This document shows positions 37,301 to 48,193 of a DNA stretch of 64,000 nt, piece by piece. The notes under the pieces are model-generated. The model searched no databases and had not been told where the DNA came from. It saw only the letters and a program-made list of their open reading frames with translations. The translations under genes and the position numbers were made by a program. Position 1 is the first letter of the stretch, and each line of letters begins with the position of its first letter. The DNA is taken from positions 281,563-345,562 of the forward strand of contig RQTK01000169.1 in the NCBI GenBank assembly GCA_003991915.1, read 5' to 3'. Origin of the DNA: Elysia chlorotica. Lineage: Eukaryota > Mollusca > Gastropoda > Plakobranchidae.

Positions 37301-38190
37301 AGAAGCACGTTCAGCAGCAGCATCCGTTTGTGGAGTTTATTGACTTGCCGGCAAACTTCACAGAAACTTCTCCAGTACCGACTCTCCCTGAGAATGTCCT
37401 CAGTAAGCAAGATCCTGCCTTTGATGAAGCCATTGTGGAACCGGCAACAGCTCTTGAAGACCAAAAGAATCATATGTGCCAACACTGCGGTAAGAGGTTC
37501 CTCAGAGGCCATGACTTGAACCGCCATGTTTTGACATGCAGCAAATCTCAGTCTGTAGAAGAAGTACCGGTATGTGAAAGTGCAGATACAAACCCACAGA
37601 AGCTTGTGGAAGGTAAAGCGCTGCCCCAGAAGGTGAAGAAGAATTTTATGTGTGACGAATGTGGGGCCCAGTACTCCAGGTTTTCTGACTTTCACTGTCA
37701 CAAGCTAAATGTTCATGGTCTGCTTAGCAAAAAAAAAGCTGTTGTTCAAAGTGCATCAAGTGACGATCTAACCACTAGTACAACATGCAGCATCATCGCT
37801 GAAGATATTGATGATCAAGAAAAAGACAGCAACAAAAGAATTCACGCTTGCCATCTGTGTGATAAAGTTTTTGTACGCAAACGTTCTTTGCAGCAGCATG
37901 TTCTCACTCATGGTGAAACAAAGGCTTTCAAGTGTCATGTTTGTAGTAAAGAATATGCGTACGAGTCGTCTTTGTGGAGCCACCTGAAAAGTCATGATGA
38001 GGGTGGCAAAGAGCGCCACACCTGTTTTGTCTGTCACAAGTCCTACATTGACAAGTCCTATCTAAAGAAACACATGTTGACGCACACATCCGGCACCATG
38101 CCATACATCTGTAACCTTTGCAGCAAGGGCTTCTTACTGCCGGCAGGTCTCAAGCGGCACAGGCGGGATGTCCACAAACTTGCTCTTTGA
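31315..38190 (+). CDS. Giant multi-C2H2 zinc-finger protein, single coding exon
   Basis: An open frame of 2,291 codons encodes about 46 C2H2-type fingers or remnants, roughly 40 of them intact. It is probably a nuclear sequence-specific DNA-binding protein; the targets are unknown. The fingers fall in four blocks: about 31785-33150, 33865-34440, 34790-36850 and 37255-38180. The spacers are a Ser/Thr/Glu-rich stretch (33170-33840), a Lys/Arg-rich stretch that looks like a nuclear localisation signal (about 34570-34740, with GGKRKKKS), and an acidic stretch (36860-37250). Canonical TGEKP linkers are few (near 33065 and 36410). Several fingers end in Cys instead of the last His, and a few are degenerate. 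The start is the first ATG (AACTATGG) after an in-frame TAA at 31249-31251. The frame ends with TGA after a finger ending RRDVH. No KRAB, SCAN, BTB or other N-terminal domain is recognisable. Non-coding 5' exons are probable. I cannot name an orthologue. Confidence 0.93.
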   Translation: MESSEDAQNPSVEVLTFENEKNSAGDVTKIVHKTDLEAEFNESKIASTTGIEFQNVKNREKCGGSHDIGIDGKKKDVKNNSQELNFQGNSNVKITDDEILENGNSFQNFKENLALKTVEHTRSEGTFETAVGVLPKSHELYLCNFKDYEKQWLWKSYNCSSCDQYFMNMQDLQVHKIVHRGFKMYQCSRCSKAFSELTSLKKHQVFQCSGALKEHPNLMKTIMQRKKGCWCRICGKKFPNPMFLKMHLKACIYPASNMCSICGKGFSSQEKVIYHQEIHKISKTRIYRSKSCDHVFSSFYSMKKHIKKEGQALDGSTFCKKSIHKAKSHEGMEDMSGFEQSEIHLNEHKDKKKPMKCKLCDETFSGLRELVLHQQIHLPSHVKLVACQHCGKIFNGLYHLKVHSVVHSGVKPYSCDLCGKSFAFKSCLRRHGFICKYSERKIINGNVSQRKSHKDKHQKEKRFACEFCDKIFGLEEQLKNHENFHFGMPPGTSELHQAEISTNSNCLPCDQSGLVFSRLRYSKYQSVDHTEEKCSKSFSLRQNLNKHDSSGESQDVAGTVHKCMPCGKYFTSLSRLKAHNVVHTGEKPYKCKFCGKVFSFLSCKKRHEKIHMQKKISVVRHPKNSISMANIVPQKFELSKLNTDTTEVSHNEPQENTADVTNTSDVNTTTEASGLSAEIPSIISVKRDTTIISELQQPDPSLVEEGQQQLSEEKVIRGVEHIAGKAHADSWAIEKGLEMANSDIRPLAENSFDLDSVKNAYGHYDKEATECSAPAVSDIICESLCVKNGNNFLVNSHDLSFKDAAMVTQACLNYPVSQQTSSLDLKQNAHLETKNTETKVTDVPHTTQTKNMCGVCGLQFEWASSLATHLAHSHNDKLFTTYSCSLCNKTFQHKKYVLAHMISHSRRTLKCDYCETVFRQTSALQKHLLQMHGKQVFNLSVLPLKKLKCHCGKEFTKRKDFLFHEKTHAKQQLLVCASCNKVFLHYSSYCRHLQTHNNARQRQVFSHKNVHFGSKAYPCQLCNKQYSDKDKLQSHMFFHQRHFSSLKRVGNSKRLNYYKNIHGNSCGENNYVSRQIKSVNYISKAQKGKKKVLKSGKKSPSAPVAKHVLSLLPESLADEYAKRKREKKRGMKLAGGKRKKKSTGTGILSLWSSTEVSDKHSCVVCLQTFKSTWALQNHMTVHLRLKPTRCDFCDKIFAHVADLIEHKLQHCELGSAQGIEKDSKSLEERAKPFSCEECGCQFPAKSHLVAHMVVHTKEQPFSCHVCSRKFSFASCLRRHLIVHNNNGEPAVPKMKTNQSSCRKKKQLDAGIDFCCEDCGQKFSGFDSLHDHICHHVGILPYKCPDCDKRFVNLLDLRQHKKDMHRTCKEARDHICEICGKVFMQLKHLKLHMGSHSEALIWICEVCGTRFPNLQKLKKHQMLKCEAMPRIRECDECHLSFNSPAELKRHNLSFHDGTSANELELFTGVPTKLNLQNFECLDCHKVFSRYRHLRKHKQSCMKETTFSCAACGERFTEIKTLEKHIDDFHNVSNKMNAHIITSRKRQRRSRGYNPSGSKHFRCDVCGKQFLSALYLSNHSALHTGDMPVICECCGASFTHFNALQKHQTQTSCGASGGQFTCKFCDEKFESLRELRIHNSTKLGARFTCNKCSVKFSSCYRVQRHQALCQLGKAVIPNICEVCGKHFSNASNLKEHMITHTGEKPFACGQCGRRFGHMAALRRHLSVHGGDLPFKCKVCDKGFTIASALKKHEDSHLDLKSRQVFKCEECGKGFVTRQRLKRHSYLHKEEKPLKCEFCGKGFINPFHMKNHLIQHHGMPHEEHTCKFCGHVFPSRFQLTQHQDLHCTQLAETISQLLPPDGEQDSSVLRNLRDDEPAVISSVPVMEETAVEEEYVPTQTTEIIIQEDDGNGNITEKTIIVTLPENIDLAQWLQNGGEIQTESMDGEAISYITAVESPEQLLLPEDSPTVAEDDIKAAKGSEVICHYCGEVCSSPEDVQKHVQQQHPFVEFIDLPANFTETSPVPTLPENVLSKQDPAFDEAIVEPATALEDQKNHMCQHCGKRFLRGHDLNRHVLTCSKSQSVEEVPVCESADTNPQKLVEGKALPQKVKKNFMCDECGAQYSRFSDFHCHKLNVHGLLSKKKAVVQSASSDDLTTSTTCSIIAEDIDDQEKDSNKRIHACHLCDKVFVRKRSLQQHVLTHGETKAFKCHVCSKEYAYESSLWSHLKSHDEGGKERHTCFVCHKSYIDKSYLKKHMLTHTSGTMPYICNLCSKGFLLPAGLKRHRRDVHKLAL

Positions 38191-41100
38191 GCTTTAGTAT
38201 TATTTCAATGATGGCAAAGTAAATAGATACAATTACAATGGAGTTTGCTTAAGATAAACCTCTTGAGCACACCCTAAGGGTTTATTTATTACAAGTTTAT
38301 ATCAAACAGTGACTGTAAGGAGAAAAAAGGGAAAAAGTTGATCTTAAACAGGTTCCACGTTAGACTAATTATGAAATGTGCTAAATGCATAAGTGCAACG
38401 AATTTGTGCACTCGTTTATCTTCCTTTTCTTACTTATTTGATCTCCTATCTTGCAGTCACTTTTTATTGTAACAAGTAGTAGACTCTACCAGCAATGTGA
38501 AACTGTCTTTAATTAAAATGATAAATGAACACAAAAATATCATACTGAAAAGGGTAGGAGGTTTGCTTTGCGTGTTGAAGATAAATGTGGGTAGCACTTG
38601 TGACAAAACGGGAGAGATATTCAATGATGACTTTTATGGAATTTGCTTCTGTGATATGAGGATGGACAAAACTTGTTTTGTCCAAATAATAGTTTTTATT
38701 AACTTATTTTTGCTTGACATTTTTTAAGCAAACTTGAAAAATGAACTGGTGAATTCCTAAGTTTGAACACATGTACCTTTACTGCATATTATTTAATTTT
38801 AAATACATGTAGGCCTATACTTGTATTTATTTTTTAGATTGGGCTCTTACGTGTCTTTTTATTAAAGAATGCTGTGTTTTCTATGCGATTTGCAATACCT
38901 AGGACTAACTTATAAATTAAACAAAGAATCATTTAACATGTACATGTACCACAATAGCAAAATTTTTATTATCTCTGAAAGAAATGAATAAATGCATGTT
39001 GGAAAAAATGGCTACGAAGAAACATTTTTATTGTTTTAGATGCATCTAATCTTTAGTTTTCTAGAGTCTCGTTTGATCTTTGGTATTATTTTGAAATGTC
39101 TTTTTTTTTCTAAATTAAAGCAAGACCATTTGTGATGTATGCAATCCTTAATGTTACAATACAAGGAAAAGGACAATTTGAGAATGATGAAGAAGAAGAC
39201 AATGTAAGCTTTGTTAAATTTGTTGTACCCTAGATAAAGTAGATTACGTGAAAAATCTTAACACACGGGTAATAGCAGAGATATTATGAACCTCAGACCT
39301 CTTGCAGACAAAATTCAGAGCATGAGTCAGTCAATCTAATGATGCTCACTACTGATTCCAAAGTATGAGAATGTGATTTAAGCAAAAATTTTGTGTCTCA
39401 ATTTGGTTTGGAAACAGTCCATCAACTGATGAACTGCAGTTCACACATGAAATTCTTGCCACATGATATTGTGGTAGATCTATCCAATTAATTAGACCTC
39501 TCTTCATTCTTATTCTTAAACTTTAATATATTAAAGTGCACAGTGATACTAGATCAAAAAATATCTGGCAAGTCAAATTCAATTTTTGTGGTATAGCAGA
39601 TTGCTTTAATTAATTGATTGTGTAATGTTTGATTTAAAGTAAGCATGTGCTTATTTGATTTCTGCTTATGAGGTGGTCCTCTTTATCAACATGTTTCTGC
39701 AACTCTTATTTATTGTTATTATGTATCTTCAGAATTGTTGTTTCTTACTATGTGGACGTTTTTTGTTTAATGATAAGGTAGTACAAAACCAAGCCATTTG
39801 AAAAATCAAAGTAAAACAAAACAAGGTATGAAACAGCTTTTGAGTGAGGGAGAGATAGCACATGTAGCAAAGCTATAATATGATCTATGTAACACTAGCC
39901 CTCTTGAATTGACGTTTGGTATTGAGAAAACTACCCGACACATTACATTTTAAACAAAAACAAAAAAAAAAATGCAAAATCTGCATGTATGCTTGTTAGC
40001 ATTGTTCTAGATGCTTCTACCATTACACATAATGTATTAGTTTTGACCACAACTGCATGCTATTGTGATTTGATGCTTTCAAGATACATGTACATGTATT
40101 TAACTTTTCAGAATGTTCTTTTTTTTTTCTAATTTAAAAACCAATACATGTAGGTATATTTTTTTTATTCATAACAGTTTCACATGGAGGGAAAATAAAA
40201 AGCCAATCTTGTATCAAACATATCAGTGGTATCGGCTTAAGATAAACCTTTTGAGGACAGTCTAAAAGTCTATTTATACAGCCTAAAAGTCTATTTATTT
40301 TTAAGTTTTATATTTAACATTGACTTTCAAGTCGGAAATGGGGAATTCCTGATTCAGAAATTGTTTATGTATGTATTTATTTATTTATTTATGTATCTAT
40401 TCACAATTTCGTAATTATGACTGTTGTGATATGGATGCTTTACTTCACTGAGACGTTAGGCAGAAAGAGTTCTTGCAAGTTGTCTATCTGGTACAGTTGT
40501 AGTATGAAATCAAATATTTCCAGCTTAATTGAAGTAGAGTTATGCATGTATGAGATACTTCTAGTTGATTGAAAGAGTGTGTAAGTGTGTGTAGGATTAG
40601 ACTGGAGAAGGAGTTTAGCTGAGTCTTAAGAAATTGAAACAGACTGTCCAAGTGTCATTATCAGCATGAAGTGGCTTTGGTCTTACTTCAGCCCTTTGTC
40701 CAACTCAGCATCTTGTCAATAACTTTCCATGTACATGTAGTTTTCATTTTTCAAGACTCACATATTTTTTGTTTTATACGAAATAATTTTACAAAGCTGG
40801 TTTCTTTGTTTGTTGTTGCTGTTGTTTTTATCATCATTTTCTTTGGAGAGGGTGTGTTTTGGGACACACAAGTTAAAAAGACAGCAAAGGATATTTTTGA
40901 TTGATGGCTGATCACATCATCAAAGTGAGGATATTTTGAACCCTGAATCATAAAATAACAGATAGAAAAGAACTCTGATATAGTTTTAAGTTTTAGTGAA
41001 ATGGTAAAAAAACAACATTAATAGAATCTGAAATAGGCTGTGTATATTTGTATATATTTGTACAATATTTTCTGGAGGCTCATATAGCACTCTTATATTA

Positions 41101-41609
41101 ATAGATTTGAGTTTGAGCTTGACTGAGACAGTCCTGATTCAAGCTTCAAATAAGTTTGAATTTGACCTTAAAGACTAGAGTGATTAAAGCTATGAAATAG
41201 GTTTGAGTTTAAATGAACTGATCTTCATGCTTTAGACTAAACATTCCTGTGTTGAAATAGTTTACATGTATATATCTAGACATAACTGCTAAAACTCGTG
41301 TCAATCATCAACTTGCCATGGCACATCCTACATTGTTACTATGCTCCTATATATATATATATATGTAAATTTAAGGCATGTATAATCTTGACAATATGTA
41401 AATATTGAACCACTAATGTGCAAATTGTAATATTATTTTTCATATTAATACTTGCATGTTTTGTATAAGCAGGGAGCTGTGTGCTTGTACTTCTACTAGC
41501 AGTGTTACACTAGTTACTAGGTATCCACTCTGAAGTGCTGGCGCAACTTATTGTTAACATTTCAGCACTTATAATCAAGATTCAGGTGTTAAATAGTGTT
41601 TTTTCTTTT
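38191..41609. other. 3' flank of zinc-finger gene, no further gene seen
   Basis: AT-rich, probably including the 3' UTR. CTTAAGATAAACC and following text at 38249-38320 recur at 40225-40320, so a piece of the 3' flank is duplicated at about 2 kb spacing. Confidence 0.65.
38987..38992 (+). terminator. Candidate polyadenylation signal of the zinc-finger gene
   Basis: This is the first canonical AATAAA I find downstream of the zinc-finger stop codon, about 800 bases past it. ATTAAA variants occur earlier (for example 38511 and about 38861). Which one is used cannot be told from sequence alone. Confidence 0.25.
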
Positions 41610-41652
41610 ACCTTTTTTGAAGGATGGCTATCAAGATGTTTAGAGGAGGGAT

Positions 41653-41683
<31 letters not shown>

Positions 41684-42053
41684 ACCATTCTTTAACTTAG
41701 CAGTAGATCTAATAATACATGTGCATGTCAAAGATTACGTTTACAGTTCACAATGTCAAGATACAGAGATATAGTATTTTACTTTTTTTTATCAATTAGT
41801 GCAGGGTAAATTTTGTAGCTTGTGTATTATGAAATTTAGAAATTTTTAATTAATGATTACGTACATATGTACATCTATATAAATAAATATGTCTTTCTTT
41901 TTGCAATATTCAAGAACTTTTTTGTTTTTGTTTTACTTGTTAGAATTAAATCAATCACATAATGTAATACAGTCAGACTTGAACAAACCTCCTTCTATGC
42001 TTATGGACCTATATACCTTTTTAAAGGATGGCTATCAAGATGTTTAGGGATGG

Positions 42054-42088
<35 letters not shown>

Positions 42089-42414
42089 ACCATTCTTTAA
42101 CTTAGCAGTAATAATACATGTGCATGTCAAAGAATTATGTTTACAATTCACAATGTCAAGATACAGAGATATAGTATTTTACTTTTTTTCATCAATTAGT
42201 GCAGGGTAAATTTTGTAGCTTATGTGTTATGAAATTTCGAAATTTTTAATTAATGATTACGTACATATGTACATCTATATAAATAAATATGTCTTTCTTT
42301 TTGCAATATTCAAGAACTTTTTTGTTTTTGTTTTACTTGTTAGAATTAAATCAATCACATAATGTAATACAGTCAGACTTGAACAAACCTCCTTCTATGC
42401 TTATGGACCTATAT
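41610..42414. repeat. Tandem duplication, about 400-bp unit
   Basis: Unit 1 (41610-42014) and unit 2 (42015-42414) both run from ACCTTTTT(T/A)..AGGATGGCTATC to TTATGGACCTATAT, each with its own GA microsatellite. Differences are few, so the event is recent. Confidence 0.95.
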
Positions 42415-43885
42415 CATGTATTATCATCACACTCAATCCTAGTTATAATCAACAAATTCAAATACATTATTTTTGGTCTTGAAAGGTTTACCAAAAAATG
42501 TGTAAGTTAGTACCGGGTACCATACTGTCAAATTATATTATAAGCACATGAGGATTTTCTTTTATTTGTAAACTTCTATCTTATTCTAATGCTGTTGTTT
42601 TTGGGTTTTTTTTATTTTTTTACTTTGATGATGTATTGAGATAATTATTTTCTTAATGCTGTTCACCTTGATTTAAACTTCAAATAAAGCAATTTCTATT
42701 CTTGAATAGACTGGCCTTTTATGGAAGCAATTTTGTTTTTTATATACATATTAATCATAGATGTTTACCCAAATTGCAATAATAACTGTCTTTGGCCTGT
42801 ACAAATGCATTAATCTGCATATGAAAAAAGACAAACAAAAAACAACAAGCCTAAATTAAACTTAAAGATGTGCTACAACAGCAATACCACTACTACCAAC
42901 CAACAGTTTTCAATCCTAGCATGAGTGCAAGTCTTGTCAAAGTTAAAAACGAAATGAATTAATATGATGTTTCTTTGAGGCTCAAAAGTACAATCATAAT
43001 TCATATATAATTCACCCCAACTTGATGATAGGCCAAACAAGATATAATGTAGCACTTAAAGAATTTAACTTAGATCAGTTTGTTGAAAGAAAGTACTGAT
43101 ACATGCACATACAGAGATGAGACCTTGATGATACTCCACCAAACAAGATAGTATTATGTAGCACTTTAATTAGTTTAAAACTTGACCATTTTTTTAAAAA
43201 GAGAGCACATGCACATGTATAGATAAGACTTAAGAATTACTTGAGACTGGAACCATCAGTAGGAAACAAGTTGACGCCGTAGCTTAGGGACTGGTAATAC
43301 TAATATTAGCTAAACGCTTACACAAACAGTTACTTGGAGGTTGAGTTTGGTTTTTGTTGTGCGGTACGTCAGCACAGTATACATGTGTAGATTTATTGCA
43401 TATTGAATTTAAAGATGGGCACTGTGCTACCTTTTTGCTAATTAGCTAGAGGTCGAAAAAAGTACTGCTAAACCATCTTAAACAGAAAAACATCACCAAC
43501 ACCCCGATGAGTCTAGGTCACGTAGGGCTGTGTTCTAATCAGGTACCTTGAATTTAGACATGCTATATTTCTGTTTTAATCAAAATTATCTCTTGGCAGC
43601 TATGGCATATTCGATCATAAAAAAAATATTCTAATTTCTATAGATTATATTTCTATGGTCTTCTTCCCGCGTTGGTTGGTTGCAGTAAGACGACAAGATT
43701 TGGTTTGAGAAACATTCTTTTAATGTTTAATACAATTAAAATAACATAAGATCAGCTAAACAAACTATTTCAATATGCCTCCTTGGAGTTGGGACTGTCC
43801 CTACTGTACTAGTACTACATCAAAAACTACTGTACTTATAATATTAGTGTTACATTTAATGCGAGTACGACATGCACTACTACTA

Positions 43886-43894
43886 CCTCTGCTG

Positions 43895-43986
<92 letters not shown>
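43886..43986. repeat. (ACT)n microsatellite
   Basis: About 31 ACT/CTA units after a short CTG interruption. Confidence 0.97.
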
Positions 43987-43987
<1 letters not shown>

Positions 43988-44269
43988 ACTATGCCCTAGT
44001 ACTACTACTAGTAGAGCTAATGGTCCGCATAGAGTTTTAGATTTTAAAACATAGAAGGATTATCATCATTATTATTGCCTTCCACCCTTAGCATGTGTAG
44101 ACCACGAACCAGAGTGCCATCTGTTTCTATCACGGACAGGTTGTTCAAGTTAACCCGATCTATGTCTTGTGATGCTCTTCTGTGATTTTCTCAAGGTGTC
44201 TATTGTCAGAGTTTTTACAGTTGGGAAAATTGTCTTGAGTGAAACAGAAGTCCTGGTACAAGTATTTCG

Positions 44270-44314
44270 CTCTGTCGATGTATGGCAGCACGAACAATTG
44301 TCAGACGTCAGTTC
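44270..44314 (+). mobile_element. SINE fragment (core only)
   Basis: GTATGGCAGCACGAACAATT and GTCAGACGTCAGTTCT match the core of the local SINE family. Confidence 0.6.
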
Positions 44315-44448
44315 TACTTTCTATTATTTTGTAATATTATCTTCCCTTTGTTGTATTCCATTTTTTTTTCATACCCCAACTCACTTGGTGTAAAGCTTAG
44401 TGTTGAATCAATTCAATCTTCATTCTGTCGGCTTGTCTGCCTTTCTCT

Positions 44449-44519
44449 ATCTCACTGTCTGTCTGTCTGTCTCTTTTTCTCTGCCTCTCTGCCCGTCTGT
44501 CTGTCTGTATCTCTCTGTC

Positions 44520-44566
<47 letters not shown>

Positions 44567-44595
44567 ATCGCTGTCTCTCCCCGCTCTGTCTCTCA

Positions 44596-44682
<87 letters not shown>

Positions 44683-44691
44683 CCCCTCTCT
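44449..44691. repeat. Compound (TCTG)n / (TC)n microsatellite
   Basis: TCTG units up to about 44560, then a pure CT run from about 44600 to 44683. Confidence 0.96.
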
Positions 44692-44929
44692 AGATTAGAT
44701 AATGTTATCAAACCCGGACGGAAAACTAATTTGGGACATGGATCAAAGAAATAAACGTTTGTTAATTTTATGCCCAATTTATAGCAAATGGTAAAGCCAG
44801 CACATGAGCACAAAAGAAAGTGAGGAAGAAAACCTTGCGATGGAACGGTAGCCTCAGGAGGAAGAGCTTGTCATACAATGATAATTATTTTGATACTGTC
44901 TTTTTATGATACATTGTGTTTGATAACCA

Positions 44930-45065
44930 AGACTAATGTCTGGCAATTGTGCACAGTGATATTAGGTATCCTGTATCTTCAACCGGTCACGTTCTGCTGA
45001 CACTGATCCAGTAGGGAACAAGTCGGTCCGAGCAGGGATCAAATCGGAGACTTTCTTTGAATGCC
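44930..45065 (-). mobile_element. SINE, minus strand, strongly diverged
   Basis: GACTAATGTCTGGCAATTGT, CAACCGGTCACGTTCTGCTG and CACTGATCCAGTAGGGAACA follow the reverse of the family body and the head junction. Confidence 0.6.
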
Positions 45066-45431
45066 AGACAAGCAGTGGGTACATCATTATGAATGCCTCC
45101 AGTTGAGTGCGTATCGAGGAAAACTGAAGTGTTAATTATAACCTATTGTGTACAGTTGGAACAAGTTCAATCACTGTCATGTAGGTTGAGTTGGCCGGGT
45201 ACACAATAAAAATTTATTATATATCTGAGTACAATATTTTTATATTTCTGAAATCTGTTGGAGAGCGATGTGCGCATGCTCATAGATAAGATATTTAGGC
45301 TACTCACACATAAAAAATGTAGGTTGGATTTATACCGGCGACAAGAGTCACCTGTACATTTACAGTTACATGAATGTACGTACATACATTAAACACAAGC
45401 ACACATATCAGTAACTGCATAATTTTATCCT

Positions 45432-45434
<3 letters not shown>

Positions 45435-45476
<42 letters not shown>
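45435..45476. repeat. (TC)n microsatellite
   Basis: Pure CT run. Confidence 0.96.
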
Positions 45477-45478
<2 letters not shown>

Positions 45479-46011
45479 TCTATTTCTCTACAGATCCATA
45501 CATAAGTTGGATAGAAAAGGGGATAATATGCTTCCTTGTCGATTTCCTCTTTTTATTCTGACTGGACCTGTTAGTGTATTGTCTCGCTTTACTTCAGTCA
45601 ATTGTTGCCAGTTCATGTTTGATAATAATTATGGCTAGATATCATTTTCATCAATATCTAATTTCTGTAAAGATTCAATAAGTTTGTTTTTATTATGGTT
45701 AACTGTATCAATTGCTTTCGAATAACCAATTAAGCATGCATAGATATCTTTGTTTCCTCTATTCTTTTTTTGGGTAGCATTTACAGATTAAATAATAGCT
45801 TCTCTTGTTCCACTGTCTTATCTAATTCCCGCTTGATTTTTCCCATCTTTGTCTTTTATTATATACCGTATGATGGTCAATAATAGTTTTAATGTATGAC
45901 ACATCATGTAATCTGAGCATTCGATTGCATTTGAATTTTCGGGGAATAGAATGAAAACTGAGGTTCTTAATTCTTCTTGGATGTAGGCCTATGATGTTTT
46001 ATTTACATGTT

Positions 46012-47940
46012 CTTCATTACAGATACAAAATTCAGTTACAGTTGAAAAAAAAAAGAAAGGCGAACCTATGAAGTGGCGAGGGATTAAAAACAACGGATGA
46101 TTTCCGGGTCAAAGGATAGTTCCTGTTGTTGTTATTCATACTATGGTCTACACTTCTGCAACAAAGTGTAGTCTCTGTAAAGTTACGTCTTTAGACGCTA
46201 ACGGCGTTATAAATAGCTATTAGTATTACCAAGTTTAACTTTTCCACAGATCTAGATGTATCTCTGCATCTATATCTAGATCTCGGTTTATATCTTTATT
46301 TTAAATAAGTTTATAAAGGCAAATATGACAAATAAATCTAGAGACAAACTTCCATTTTTCCGTTGGCAATAGTGAATAAAGGGTAAGTGACTGTTGCAAC
46401 TAGATCTAGAATCTGGGGGTAGAAAACTAAAATGCACAAACATGACGAAGCGTACGACTTGCCATAGGCCTTCTTATTCTTATATTGTTATGCTGAGATG
46501 TAAGCCACGTCTTGTTTGTGCATTCTACCCTAGTTCTAGGCACTCCTTGAGTTTTGTGGTCCCAACCTGTGGGCGATCAAATGGGTGGGTGGGCGTAATT
46601 CGATTATAAAAATTAAAATTGAATAAAATACCTACCAGCTGTAGATCTACTCCTTACAAGTCTTGTTTATATACAAATGGTATTGGCATGATTTGTTTGA
46701 TTCCAAAAGACAGGGAGCAGTTCAATTGCATTCAATTGTATATAATTTGAATACGGGTACAATGCAGGCGCGGAAAGGGGGGGGGGGGGGGGGGGGAGAA
46801 GGCCTATGGCAAGTCGTACGCTTCGTCATGTTTGTGCATTTTAGTTTTCTACCCCCAGATTCTAGATCTAGTTGCAACAGTCACTTACCCTTTATTCACT
46901 ATTGCCAACGGAAAAATGGAAGTTTGTCTCTAGATTTATTTGTCATATTTGCCTTTATAAACTTATTTAAAATAAAGATATAAACCGAGATCTAGATATA
47001 GATGCAGAGATACATCTAGATCTGTGGAAAAGTTAAACTTGGTAATACTAATAGCTATTTATAACGCCGTTAGCGTCTAAAGACGTAACTTTACAGAGAC
47101 TACACTTTGTTGCAGAAGTGTAGACCATAGTATGAATAACAACAACAGGAACTATCCTTTGACCCGGAAATCATCCGTTGTTTTTAATCCCTCGCCACTT
47201 CATAGGTTCGCCTTTCTTTTTTTTTTTTCAACTGTAACTGAATTTTGTATCTGTAATGAAGTTCCTGTTGTTGTTATTCATACTATGGTCTACACTTCTG
47301 CAACAAAGTGTAGTCTCTGTAAAGTTACGTCTTTAGACGCTAACGGCGTTATAAATAGCTATTAGTATTACCAAGTTTAACTTTTCCACAGATCTAGATG
47401 TATCTCTGCATCTATATCTAGATCTCGGTTTATATCTTTATTTTAAATAAGTTTATAAAGGCAAATATGACAAATAAATCTAGAGACAAACTTCCATTTT
47501 TCCGTTGGCAATAGTGAATAAAGGGTAAGTGACTGTTGCAACTAGATCTAGAATCTGGGGGTAGAAAACTAAAATGCACAAACATGACGAAGCGTACGAC
47601 TTGCCATAGGCCTTCTTATTCTTATATTGTTATGATGAGATGTAAGCCACGTCTTGTTTGTGCACTCTACCCTAGTTCTAGGCACACCTTAGGTTTTGTG
47701 GTCCAACCTGTGGGCGATCAAATGGGTGGGTGGGCGTAATTCGATTATAAAAATTAAAATTGAATAAAATACCTACCAGCTGTAGATCTACTCCTTACAA
47801 GTCTTGTTTATATACAAATGGTATTGGCATGATTTGTTTGATTCCAAAAGACAGGGAGCAGTTCAATTGCATTCAATTGTTTATAAATTTGAATACGGGT
47901 ACAATGCAGGCGGGGAAAGGGAGGGGGGGGGGGGGGGAGA
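46012..47940. repeat. Duplication-inversion-duplication (X-Y-X'-X-Y)
   Basis: Segment X (46012-46474) and spacer Y (46475-46796) are followed by an inverted copy of X (46797-47261), then a direct copy of most of X plus Y (47261-47940, equivalent to 46119-46798). The direct copies differ at only a handful of positions in about 680 bases. Each Y ends in a G run of 15 or more bases. No coding content was recognised; a 71-codon and a 67-codon frame in the two direct copies are the same non-conserved text. Confidence 0.95.
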
Positions 47941-48126
47941 GGTGAACAACATACACAAGCACAAAAAAAATGATTGATATGTTAAGCAACCAACTTAGCT
48001 GTCTCTCACACTCTCTGTCCGTCTGTCTTTCTAGTTTCTGTTTGTCTGTCTCTCTGTCTCTCTCTCTCTCTCTCTCCCTCCACAGGTTGACTGACTCCGG
48101 TGTAATTGAATCCCACCCACTGGCCT

Positions 48127-48193
48127 ATATAATTCCGCTCACCCACCCATTTGATCGCCCTCAGATTAGGGACCTAAAAACTCAAGGAGTGCC
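48127..48193 (-). repeat. Diverged inverted fragment related to the 46-48 kb repeat
   Basis: CACCCACCCATTTGATCGCC and CTCAAGGAGTGCC match the reverse complement of 46539-46606 with several substitutions. It is an older copy than the two near-identical direct copies. Confidence 0.8.

Larger units (their letters stand above)
42415..46011. other. Intergenic, microsatellites and SINE remnants only
   Basis: AT-rich DNA with the ACT and TC/TCTG microsatellites and two decayed SINE fragments. No coding exon was recognised. Confidence 0.65.

Noticed and set aside
46394..46609. 71-codon frame repeated at 47536-47739
   Set aside because: Its two copies differ by frameshift and substitutions that do not preserve protein, and it lies wholly in the foldback repeat.
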